Below are positions 1 through 5,012 of a stretch of 6,069 nt of DNA, in pieces. Both the position numbers and the translations under genes were made by a program. The stretch is from an uncultured Eubacterium sp. (GTDB taxonomy: Bacteria > Bacillota > Clostridia > Lachnospirales > Lachnospiraceae): contig CANPET010000110.1 in NCBI GenBank assembly GCA_947573465.1, positions 1-6,069 on the forward strand. Reading direction: 5' to 3'. The stretch's first letter is position 1; each line of letters starts with the position of its first letter. Below the pieces are notes generated by a model. The model was given only the letters and a program-made list of their open reading frames with translations. It did no database searches and was not told the origin of the DNA.

Positions 1-296
1 ATCTTGTTCCTGAAATTATGCCGGATGTAGCAAAAGCTGCCGGTGCAAGAGTCGTTGGAACCGGACGTTCCGATTTTCCAAATCAGGTAAACAATGTGGT
101 TGCATTCCCTGGTATTTTTAAAGGTGCTTTGGAGGGACGTGCAAAACAGATTACAGAAGAAATGAAATTGGCTGCTGCTTTGGCTATTGCATCTTTGGTA
201 CCTGATGATGAACTAAATGAAGAAAATATATTACCGGAAGCATTCAATCCGATTGTGGCAGATGTTGTAAGTCAGGCAGTAAAAGATAATATATAA
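1..296 (+). CDS. NAD(P)-dependent malic enzyme, C-terminal part (5' end outside window)
   Basis: This is the last 97 codons of a malic enzyme, which oxidatively decarboxylates malate to pyruvate and CO2 in the cytoplasm using NAD or NADP. The frame is open from position 3 (L-V-P-E-I then MPDVAKAAGA) and ends with TAA at 294-296. The stretch GTGRSDFPNQVNNVVAFPGI is the highly conserved C-terminal signature of the family, where the Asn residues lie near the substrate and cofactor site. It is followed by the typical FKGAL, the helix EEMKLAAALAIA and the tail 'LPEAFNPIVADVVSQAV'. The tail is the kind seen in the short (about 390-residue) bacterial enzymes, with no fused phosphotransacetylase domain. 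Cofactor preference cannot be judged because the Rossmann fold lies outside the window. The next gene, nrdG, starts 44 bases on with no terminator between, so read-through is possible. Confidence 0.93.
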   Translation, partial: LVPEIMPDVAKAAGARVVGTGRSDFPNQVNNVVAFPGIFKGALEGRAKQITEEMKLAAALAIASLVPDDELNEENILPEAFNPIVADVVSQAVKDNI

Positions 297-340
297 AGAT
301 ATTCTTTTATACATTATTATTACAAGGAGGTAGTCAAATT

Positions 341-883
341 ATGAATTATGCTGAAATCAAAACTTATGATGTGGCAAATGGTCCCGGCATCAGAGTTTCA
401 TTATTTGTCAGCGGCTGTCATCACAGATGTCCCGGCTGCTTTAATGAACAGGCATGGGATTTTAATTACGGAAAAGTTTTTAACGACGAGACGATAGATT
501 ATATTATTGATACTTTAAGTTTTGGCGCCTATGCCGGTGTGACATTCTTAGGTGGAGAACCACTAGAGAGAGTGAATCAGCGTGGTCTTCTTCCTCTTGC
601 AAAAAAAATAAAAGAAACTTATCCCGATAAAACAATCTGGTGTTTTACCGGATATGAATTTGAAAAAGATGTCATGGCTCATATGTACAAAGAATGGGAT
701 GAAACAAGAGAGCTGCTGTCCTATATTGATGTTTTAGTGGATGGACCATTTATTGAATCCCTGAAAAACCCAAGTCTGGTTTTCAGAGGTTCTGAAAACC
801 AGCGGCCAATTAAAATCCCGGAAACTTTAGAACGTGGTGAGATTGTACTTTGGGAAAAACGACTATCATCTTTTTTAACCTGA
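341..883 (+). CDS. nrdG: Anaerobic ribonucleoside-triphosphate reductase activating protein (radical SAM)
   Basis: This 180-residue iron-sulfur protein uses S-adenosylmethionine to place the glycyl radical on NrdD, the class III ribonucleotide reductase that makes dNTPs without oxygen. It carries the radical SAM cluster motif CX3CX2C (C26, C30, C33 within SGCHHRCPGCFN), preceded by NGPGIRVSLFVSGC. The SAM-binding GGEP follows at residues 71-74 (FLGGEPL). The C-terminal part VDGPFIESLKNPSLVFRGSENQR, split here as VDGPFIESLK (134-143) and FRGSENQR (148-155), is characteristic of NrdG rather than of pyruvate-formate-lyase activase. The length is usual for the family. The ATG is preceded by a strong AAGGAGG at 324-330. 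No nrdD is visible beside it: the upstream neighbour is malic enzyme and dut follows 39 bases downstream. A link to dut makes sense because both supply deoxynucleotides. Confidence 0.95.
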   Translation: MNYAEIKTYDVANGPGIRVSLFVSGCHHRCPGCFNEQAWDFNYGKVFNDETIDYIIDTLSFGAYAGVTFLGGEPLERVNQRGLLPLAKKIKETYPDKTIWCFTGYEFEKDVMAHMYKEWDETRELLSYIDVLVDGPFIESLKNPSLVFRGSENQRPIKIPETLERGEIVLWEKRLSSFLT

Positions 884-922
884 AAACTAAAATCTCAAAA
901 AATATTTGGAGGAAACATAAAG

Positions 923-1354
923 ATGAATATAAAAAAATTAAATGAAAACGCTGTGATTCCAACCTATGGTTCAGAATACGCAGCGGGGGCTGATTTATAT
1001 GCATGTATTGATGAAGCTGTCACGATTGAGCCTGGTGAAACTGCTTTTATCGGAACAGGTATTGCAATGGAAATCCCGATGGGATATGCAGGATTTATTT
1101 ACGCCAGAAGTGGTCTTTCCTGTAAAAAGGGACTGGCTCCTGCCAACAAGGTTGGAGTCGTTGATGCAGATTACCGCGGGGAAATTACTGTTGCTCTATA
1201 TAACCATGCCTCAGAAACAAGAGTTGTTGAGCCAAAAGAGCGCATCGCCCAGATGGTAATTGCTCCATTTTTAAAAGTTGATTTTGATGAAGTGGAAGAG
1301 TTATCTGACACCGTAAGAGGCATCGGTGGATTTGGTTCTACCGGAAGCAAATAA
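923..1354 (+). CDS. dut: Deoxyuridine 5'-triphosphate nucleotidohydrolase (dUTPase)
   Basis: This 143-residue trimeric dUTPase hydrolyses dUTP to dUMP and pyrophosphate, which keeps uracil out of DNA and supplies the precursor of dTMP. All five family motifs are present in order: AGADLYA (21-27), ARSGLSCKKGLAPAN (61-75), GVVDADYRGEI (78-88), ERIAQMVI (106-113) and the C-terminal arm RGIGGFGSTG (132-141), which closes over the active site. By alignment from memory with the E. coli enzyme, D81 is the Asp that positions the catalytic water, Y84 sits on the uracil/deoxyribose, and R62 and S63 contact the phosphates. No motif is damaged, so the enzyme should be active. GGAGG at 908-912 lies 10 bases before the ATG. 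The gene follows nrdG with no terminator between, and is the last gene of this + strand run: two terminator structures follow. Confidence 0.97.
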   Translation: MNIKKLNENAVIPTYGSEYAAGADLYACIDEAVTIEPGETAFIGTGIAMEIPMGYAGFIYARSGLSCKKGLAPANKVGVVDADYRGEITVALYNHASETRVVEPKERIAQMVIAPFLKVDFDEVEELSDTVRGIGGFGSTGSK

Positions 1355-1364
1355 GATTAGAACA

Positions 1365-1446
1365 AAGTGTCGCTTGCGACACTTCGCGCGCGAGCGGTTG
1401 CGCTAGCATAACTACATCTCCGCGAGCTGCGCATCCTTAGCGGAGC
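1365..1446. repeat. GC-rich composite hairpin element (possible dispersed repeat)
   Basis: This intergenic block is about 62% G+C (49 of 79 bases from 1367 to 1445) inside otherwise AT-rich DNA. It begins with a perfect inverted repeat, AAGTGTCGC (1365-1373) and GCGACACTT (1376-1384). A small hairpin AGCG/CGCT follows (1393-1396 with 1401-1404), and then CTCCGC (1418-1423) pairs with GCGGAG (1440-1445). Two halves look like diverged copies of one unit: CGCGAGC..TGCGC..TAGC at 1389-1407 and again at 1421-1441. No open frame of note is seen. It may be a mobile palindromic (REP- or MITE-like) element that landed behind dut. Copy number cannot be tested from this window. Confidence 0.5.
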
Positions 1447-1452
1447 ATTTTT
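1418..1452 (+). terminator. Rho-independent terminator candidate downstream of dut
   Basis: CTCCGC (1418-1423) pairs with GCGGAG (1440-1445) to give a 6-bp GC-rich stem. CA and then five T's follow at 1448-1452. The 16-base loop is long, although inner pairs such as GCG (1422-1424) with CGC (1430-1432) offer an alternative fold. It is the right distance and orientation to end the malic enzyme-nrdG-dut transcript. Confidence 0.5.
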
Positions 1453-1464
1453 ATTCTATAGAAT

Positions 1465-1508
1465 AAAAATATGCAGTTGTAGATTTTTCCACAAACTGCA
1501 TATTTTTT
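1465..1508. terminator. Bidirectional terminator between convergent dut and spoIIP
   Basis: AAAAATATGCAGTT (1465-1478) pairs with AACTGCATATTTTT (1494-1507). After one bulged A (1493), GT (1479-1480) pairs with AC (1491-1492), leaving a loop of ten bases. The A-tract on one side and T-tract (1503-1508) on the other make it work for either strand. On the - strand it begins inside the spoIIP stop codon (TAA, complement of 1507-1509), so it directly ends spoIIP. On the + strand it is a second stop for dut. Confidence 0.8.
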
Positions 1509-2796
1509 ATTTCTTTTTATTTCCCATAACAATATCAATCAATCTCGCCAATGGTTCTGCCGCATTTCGTACTTCCTGATATGTATTCGTCTGAGCTCCT
1601 ACTTCTATTAACATGGACTGTTTGCACAAATCTAAATTATATTTATATGCATTTACATAATTGTGTCTTGCAAATCCCGGATAATATGCCTCTGCATTTA
1701 CTTTCATCTGCAATGATAATGCTAAATTTTCATATAGATATGGATTATAAAGATAATCAATGTTTCCTGTCGTTTTGAATCTTGACATTCCATTAAAGAA
1801 CATTACCTGTGCAGTTTTCTTACCATTAATTTCTGTAACTAATCTGGTGTTTTCATTCACTCCATCCCTATGAATATCCAAAATCAAACTGATAGATGGA
1901 TATTTATCAAGTATTTTTTTCACTCCTGCTCTTGACTGGTCATAGGCTTCGTTTCTATCTAATTTGCCATCTACAATATCATATGTAGATTTATCATGTA
2001 TTACATTATAACCAAACTGCTCTTCCAGAATCCTTGCCAGACGGTCTCCTACTCCAATAATTGTAGTCGCTTCATTTCCATTACTGTTACTGAACTCTTC
2101 CTGAGAATGTGTATGATAAATAAGAATCTGTGGTTTTTTATTATTTCCCTTTATTTTGAACTTCTCATTCATCGCAGCTTTAATCGGCATATCGCTTTCT
2201 TTAATCGTAGTTGCAGCTGTTACAATATAAAATTTACTAATAACATTCTCAAAACTTCCTATATTGTTTGCTGTATATAATTTCCCCTTAACTTTCGGCA
2301 TTGGAACAATTACATTTGCCGCAGTTTTAACATTTTTTTCTTTTTTCTTTGATTCTTCCTTCTTTGGCTGAACAGTCGTCTCTTCTTCTACATATCCTGC
2401 ATTCTCATATATGAGATTTACCACCTGTTGGTATCCCGGATCACTGGTGTCATAAGTATACTCACTGTGATTGATATAATCAGAAACAATCTGATCCAAT
2501 ACTTCTTTTTTTGCTGCCTCCGTCATGGAACCGTGGTTTTCTATATACAGCATATATCGGCTCATAACGCTTCCATTCTCCACAATCTCTTTTGCCAGCA
2601 TTTTCGAAGTGTCACTGATTACCTGACTGCTGGCTTCTTTTGCCCTGTCTCCCGTAATGAGATTTACGCATTTTATTGCAATATAAAGGCATAGAATAAT
2701 AATAATTCCTTTCATCACTGATTGAATCAGCGACTGTGAAATCATCATGTTCGGAAGCAATATTCGATTTGTGTTTTTTCTTATTCCTCTTTGCAC
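1507..2796 (-). CDS. spoIIP: Stage II sporulation protein P (engulfment peptidoglycan hydrolase)
   Basis: SpoIIP is a cell-wall amidase/endopeptidase that works with SpoIID and SpoIIM in the mother cell to thin septal peptidoglycan and drive engulfment. The 429-residue protein has a basic N-terminus and one membrane segment at about 25-48 (IIIILCLYIAI core). An extracytoplasmic region follows, with a Glu/Lys-rich linker at about 137-156, and then the hydrolase domain. Conserved metal/catalytic elements are ILIYHTHSQE (224-233; H228, H230), LILDIHRDG (304-312; H309) and LIEVGAQTNTY (396-406; E398), followed by the family tail EPLARLIDIV. The start is a GTG at 2796, supported by AGGTGAGGT (complement of 2803-2811) six bases upstream. 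The gene lies 53 bases behind gpr in the same direction, as in other spore formers. A bidirectional terminator overlaps its stop. Confidence 0.96.
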   Translation of the reverse strand: MQRGIRKNTNRILLPNMMISQSLIQSVMKGIIIILCLYIAIKCVNLITGDRAKEASSQVISDTSKMLAKEIVENGSVMSRYMLYIENHGSMTEAAKKEVLDQIVSDYINHSEYTYDTSDPGYQQVVNLIYENAGYVEEETTVQPKKEESKKKEKNVKTAANVIVPMPKVKGKLYTANNIGSFENVISKFYIVTAATTIKESDMPIKAAMNEKFKIKGNNKKPQILIYHTHSQEEFSNSNGNEATTIIGVGDRLARILEEQFGYNVIHDKSTYDIVDGKLDRNEAYDQSRAGVKKILDKYPSISLILDIHRDGVNENTRLVTEINGKKTAQVMFFNGMSRFKTTGNIDYLYNPYLYENLALSLQMKVNAEAYYPGFARHNYVNAYKYNLDLCKQSMLIEVGAQTNTYQEVRNAAEPLARLIDIVMGNKKK

Positions 2797-2826
2797 CGGA
2801 TTACCTCACCTTTGTCCCACTTATAT

Positions 2827-2834
2827 AATATATG
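2827..2834 (-). promoter_or_regulatory. Candidate sigma-E -10 element for spoIIP
   Basis: In the gpr-spoIIP gap, the - strand reads CATATATT, which matches seven of eight positions of the B. subtilis sigma-E -10 consensus CATAYAMT as I recall it. A start about 7 bases downstream would leave a leader of roughly 24 bases that includes the spoIIP ribosome binding site. This fits the known mother-cell sigma-E control of spoIIP. The corresponding -35 region (GTTCTAAT, about 14 bases upstream) is a poor match, so the call is tentative. Confidence 0.28.
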
Positions 2835-2849
2835 TGAGGTTCTTTCACA

Positions 2850-3746
2850 TTAGAACAATGCCTGTCTGCAAAATTCATTTAATCCATGTGCAATTGTAGT
2901 ACTTAAATTTTCAACAATTTCATCTACATCCTTAGGTGTAACAAACATCTGCTCCGTCTCTTCCGACAATAATTCTTCAAACAACTGATACTTTTCCTCA
3001 TTTGTATAATCTTTAAATAAATTCGCTACACAATGGTTGTTCGTCTTGGATAAGATTTTAATCAGATTCTCCATCGTATCATTTACAATTGTAGCTCCGC
3101 TGACTACCATAGGAACACCAATTGCAATAACCTTTTTCCCAAGGCTCTCCTGATTTAACCCTTTTCTCTGATTTCCAATTCCCCCTCCCGGTGTAATTCC
3201 CGTATCTGTAATCTGAATGGTTGTAGTAATTCTTCTGACATTTCTTGCAGCCAGTGAATCAACTGCAATTACGATATCCGGATTTACCTCTCCTACAATT
3301 CCTTTTACTATATCAAATGTCTCCATACCGGTCTGTGCCAATACTCCGGGAGCAATACAGTAAACCTTTTCGCTTGGAAGAACTTCTTTTACCGTTCTTG
3401 GTCCAAGAGCATCCGGTGTTGCCTGCATATTACCCAATCCAACAATCAATACAGATTTCACATGATCTTTTTGAATTACTTCTAATAAATGTTCTGCCAA
3501 TTTTGATGCAATACTTCTGCGTTCTGTTTCTTCCGGAGCTTTCAATACTCTTGATTCCATCGTAATATAACTTCCTACCGGTTTTCCCATGGATTTTGCT
3601 CCCTCTTCATTTACAATGTCCACGACTGTTGTATTCATATGAATGTCTTTATCATAATTATTTTTTATTTCTACGCCTTTTATTTCTACATTTCTTTCAA
3701 ACCGTTCTCTCTCTTCTAATGCTAAGTCTGTATAAATGTTCTTCAT
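2850..3746 (-). CDS. gpr: Germination protease GPR (spore protease, peptidase family A25)
   Basis: GPR cleaves the small acid-soluble proteins that coat spore DNA, freeing the DNA and supplying amino acids at germination. The protein has 298 residues. Catalytic Asp candidates, aligned from memory with B. megaterium GPR D127 and D193, are D112 (VGLGNMQATPDALGP) and D163 (IVIAVDSLAARNVRR). Also typical are ITDTGITPGGGIGNQR (179-194), KKVIAIGVPMVV (204-215) and MFVTPKDVDEIVENL (267-281). GPR is made as a zymogen that clips itself at a site resembling its substrates. Here YTDLALEERE suggests cleavage after D7, giving a pro-sequence of about 7 residues against 15 in B. megaterium. The protein also lacks about 15 residues between the two catalytic Asp compared with Bacillus. 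AGGAGG (complement of 3751-3756) lies four bases before the ATG. It is probably read in the forespore by sigma-G, although I could not find a convincing site. Confidence 0.96.
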   Translation of the reverse strand: MKNIYTDLALEERERFERNVEIKGVEIKNNYDKDIHMNTTVVDIVNEEGAKSMGKPVGSYITMESRVLKAPEETERRSIASKLAEHLLEVIQKDHVKSVLIVGLGNMQATPDALGPRTVKEVLPSEKVYCIAPGVLAQTGMETFDIVKGIVGEVNPDIVIAVDSLAARNVRRITTTIQITDTGITPGGGIGNQRKGLNQESLGKKVIAIGVPMVVSGATIVNDTMENLIKILSKTNNHCVANLFKDYTNEEKYQLFEELLSEETEQMFVTPKDVDEIVENLSTTIAHGLNEFCRQALF

Positions 3747-3782
3747 ATAGCCTCCTAATGTTATACTTTCATGAATTTAGTA

Positions 3783-3811
3783 TTGACAATATATCTCATT
3801 TCTACTAAAAT
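3783..3811 (+). promoter_or_regulatory. Sigma-A promoter of rpsT
   Basis: A perfect -35 box TTGACA (3783-3788) is followed by a 17-base spacer and the -10 box TAAAAT (3806-3811, five of six matches). Transcription should begin near 3818, giving an rpsT leader of about 110 bases. The site lies in the divergent gap between gpr and rpsT. Confidence 0.85.
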
Positions 3812-3821
3812 ATTTTTTGAT

Positions 3822-3905
3822 GTCTGCGTCGTAGTCCGCATATTCCAAAGGACGCAGACTGTGAAACAGATTTCCAATCTCTCTCAACGGAAATCAAATT
3901 TTTTT
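3822..3905 (+). promoter_or_regulatory. Structured 5' leader of rpsT with a possible attenuator hairpin
   Basis: The leader holds two inverted repeats. The first is GTCTGCGTC (3822-3830) with GACGCAGAC (3851-3859), nine perfect pairs starting almost at the predicted transcript start. A competing pairing, GTCC (3834-3837) with GGAC (3850-3853), would break its closing side. The second is GATTTCC (3869-3875) with GGAAATC (3889-3895), followed by AAA and seven T's (3899-3905), resembling a weak intrinsic terminator just ahead of the ribosome binding site (GGAGGT, 3915-3920). This could be an autoregulatory leader responding to S20 or another signal. The regulatory role is inference; the repeats are directly visible. 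Confidence 0.45.
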
Positions 3906-3927
3906 AATTATCGCGGAGGTAAGAAAA

Positions 3928-4191
3928 ATGGCTAACATTAAGTCAGCAAAAAAAAGAATTTTAGTTAATCAGACAAAGTACGAAAGAAACAAAGCAGCAA
4001 AATCAGCAGTTAAGACAGCAATCAAGAAAGTTGAAGCAGCTGTAGCAGCAAATGATAAGGCTGCTGCTGATGAAGCTTTAAAGGCAGCTACAAAGGCTAT
4101 CACAATGGCTGGTTCAAAAGGTATCTACCACAAGAACAACGTTGCTAGAAAAGTTTCCAGATTAACAAAATTAGTTAACACAATTGCATAG
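3928..4191 (+). CDS. rpsT: 30S ribosomal protein S20
   Basis: S20 is a small, basic, all-helical protein that binds 16S rRNA early in 30S assembly. The 87-residue sequence shows the family start ANIKSAKKRILVNQTKYERN, an Ala/Lys-rich middle (about 22-59), and the conserved C-terminal GIYHKNNVARKVSRLTKLVN (65-84). GGAGGT (3915-3920) lies seven bases before the ATG. It is a single-gene unit with its own promoter and terminator, divergent from gpr. Codons such as GCA, AAA and AGA dominate, as expected for a highly expressed gene of an AT-rich genome. Confidence 0.98.
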   Translation: MANIKSAKKRILVNQTKYERNKAAKSAVKTAIKKVEAAVAANDKAAADEALKAATKAITMAGSKGIYHKNNVARKVSRLTKLVNTIA

Positions 4192-4210
4192 TTTCTATGA
4201 AATTGTAAAA

Positions 4211-4250
4211 TAAAAAGAAGTTGTAGTTTTTTCTCTACAACTTCTTTTTA
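4211..4250. terminator. Bidirectional terminator shared by rpsT and toxN
   Basis: TAAAAAGAAGTTGTAG (4211-4226) and CTACAACTTCTTTTTA (4235-4250) form a perfect 16-bp stem with an 8-base loop. The A-tract/T-tract ends let it stop transcripts from both strands: rpsT, which ends 19 bases before it, and toxN, which ends 17 bases from it on the other side. It may originally have served convergent rpsT and holA before toxIN arrived. Confidence 0.88.
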
Positions 4251-4267
4251 TTATCTCTTAAATGTGT

Positions 4268-4744
4268 TTACCCTTTGTATTCTTTACTTTGTTTTTCTAG
4301 TTCTTTAAATTTTACACATCTACTTTCAAAAAAACTATGATACTCTGTAACACTGATATAAAGTTTTTCTGCTTTTTTACATATTCTGTCGGCATTTTCG
4401 TTTATATATTTTATTTGATCATATAATAAATTCCTATATTGTACTTCTTCCTGTTCGATATCAACTTTTAAAAGTGCTTTATCAACAACAGGTATCATAT
4501 TATTCAAATTAATCGCTCCTTGTTCGCCATTGCATATTTTTATAAAATCTAGATTATTCTTCATCTTCTTATATTTTTCTTTCGGTGACGATAATGGTGC
4601 AAAATATTTGACATTATGTACTTTCAATACAACACCAACATATGGTCTTTTTTCCTCTTTATTTGTTTTAATATTTACGGAATCAATCTGTCTCAAAAAA
4701 TCAATATACTTGTCTGTTACCCTATATAATTCCAATTTCTCCAT
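4268..4744 (-). CDS. toxN: Type III toxin-antitoxin system toxin, ToxN/AbiQ family endoribonuclease
   Basis: ToxN is a sequence-specific RNase that cuts cellular or phage RNA and is held inactive by a repeat RNA, ToxI, which it also processes. The 158-residue protein matches the family along its length: LYRVTDKYIDFLRQID (6-21), KRPYVGVVLKV (32-42), KYFAPLSSPKEKYKKMKN (46-63) and GEQGAINLNNMIPV (73-86), then a charged helical C-terminal half. By alignment from memory with Pectobacterium ToxN, S52-S53-P54-K55 and Y35 fall on residues needed for activity. I chose the ATG at 4744, preceded by AAAGGAT (complement of 4751-4757) with six bases between. An in-frame ATG at 4831 lies inside the upstream terminator hairpin, and the 29 extra residues do not look like the family. 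Positions 4321-4440 contain only 27 G/C in 120 bases, against 52 in 120 for holA at 5281-5400, which suggests transfer. It reads against rpsT and shares its terminator. Confidence 0.93.
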   Translation of the reverse strand: MEKLELYRVTDKYIDFLRQIDSVNIKTNKEEKRPYVGVVLKVHNVKYFAPLSSPKEKYKKMKNNLDFIKICNGEQGAINLNNMIPVVDKALLKVDIEQEEVQYRNLLYDQIKYINENADRICKKAEKLYISVTEYHSFFESRCVKFKELEKQSKEYKG

Positions 4745-4807
4745 TTTATTATCCTTTCGTTTCCATTCACTCAACTTTTGAATACCATATTTATTTTGTA
4801 AGACACA

Positions 4808-4840
4808 AAAGAGAAGATGAAAAACATTCATCTCCTCTTT
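4808..4840 (-). terminator. Leaky terminator between toxI and toxN
   Basis: On the - strand, AAAGAGGAGATGAA (4840 to 4827) pairs with TTCATCTTCTCTTT (4821 to 4808): 14 pairs including one G-U, with a 5-base loop. The following tract is only TTTT broken by GTGTCTT, so termination should be partial. This is the standard layout in type III loci: most transcripts end after the antitoxin repeats, and some read through into toxN, which sets an RNA excess over toxin. Confidence 0.8.
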
Positions 4841-4925
4841 GCTCTTTTAACTCCCCACTTATTGGTAGAGGCTCACCGCTCTTTTAACTCCCCACTTATT
4901 GGTAGAGGCTCACCACTCTTTTAAC
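4841..4925 (-). repeat. Tandem 37-bp direct repeats of toxI (2.3 copies)
   Basis: On the + strand, positions 4841-4877 and 4878-4914 are identical 37-mers. A third copy continues for 11 bases (4915-4925, ten matches, A in place of G at the first base). There are no spacers between copies. These are the units of the ToxI antitoxin RNA, read from the other strand. Confidence 0.97.
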
Positions 4926-4940
4926 AAATAACTTTGTTAA
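4921..4940. promoter_or_regulatory. Perfect palindrome over the predicted toxI transcript start
   Basis: TTAACAAA (4921-4928) and TTTGTTAA (4933-4940) form a perfect 8-bp inverted repeat around TAAC. It spans the predicted start of toxI and runs into the first AAAAGAG site. As RNA it would make a short 5' hairpin; as DNA it could be a protein binding site. Which of these, if either, is not decidable from the sequence. Confidence 0.4.
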
Positions 4941-4944
4941 TATT

Positions 4945-4973
4945 ATTATATACAAACAAACATACAAAATCAA
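4945..4973 (-). promoter_or_regulatory. Main sigma-A promoter of toxI-toxN
   Basis: On the - strand, TTGATT (4973 to 4968) is followed by exactly 17 bases and a perfect TATAAT (4950 to 4945). The predicted start is near 4938, about 15 bases before the first antitoxin unit. Confidence 0.8.
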
Positions 4974-5012
4974 TACTTTTATGTCGAGATAAATGTTATT
5001 TATTGTATGTAC

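Larger units (their letters stand above)
4801..4938 (-). ncRNA. toxI: ToxI antitoxin RNA (type III toxin-antitoxin)
   Basis: This untranslated RNA lies directly upstream of toxN on the same strand, where the antitoxin of type III systems is found. The predicted transcript starts near 4938 and contains two complete 37-nt units (4922 to 4886 and 4885 to 4849) plus a partial third (from 4848). Each unit starts AAAAGAG, which resembles the A-rich sites at which ToxN enzymes cut their antitoxin. In each unit, GGUG can pair with UACC (three pairs plus G-U), and the enclosed CCUC can pair with the GGGG that follows AAUAAGU, giving an H-type pseudoknot. The pattern GGUGA-N4-CUACC-N2-UAAGUG closely resembles the Pectobacterium ToxI repeat as I remember it. 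A hairpin terminator ends the RNA before toxN. The limits are inferred from promoter and terminator positions. Confidence 0.88.

Noticed and set aside
810..1259. Open frames overlapping nrdG and dut (810-1004 on -, 966-1259 on +)
   Set aside because: They overlap intact genes with full sets of family motifs and have no recognisable domain.
1551..2694. Several open frames on the + strand across spoIIP (1551-1778, 1996-2280, 2428-2694)
   Set aside because: They lie antisense within a convincing SpoIIP gene, have Phe/Ile/Tyr/Ser-rich non-protein-like composition, and show no ribosome binding sites.
2832..2850. Inverted repeat ATGTGA/TCACAT between gpr and spoIIP as a terminator
   Set aside because: The stem is only six AT-rich pairs with no U-tract on the - strand, and it overlaps the gpr stop; it is probably chance.
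3747..3800. Sigma-G promoter for gpr
   Set aside because: GPR should be under sigma-G, and CAATACTA on the - strand resembles a -10 element with one extra base, but no acceptable -35 lies at the required spacing, so I did not call it.
3245..3808. Open frames on the + strand across gpr (3245-3565, 3596-3808)
   Set aside because: They are antisense shadows of GPR with Leu/Pro-rich composition; the second also runs across the rpsT promoter.
4530..4781. Open frame on the + strand within toxN
   Set aside because: It is antisense to the ToxN gene and rich in Phe/Ile/Ser, typical of the complement of a Lys/Glu-rich coding region.
4841..4925. Direct repeats taken as a CRISPR array
   Set aside because: The 37-base copies are adjoining with no spacers, and a ToxN gene lies directly downstream, so a type III antitoxin explains them better.
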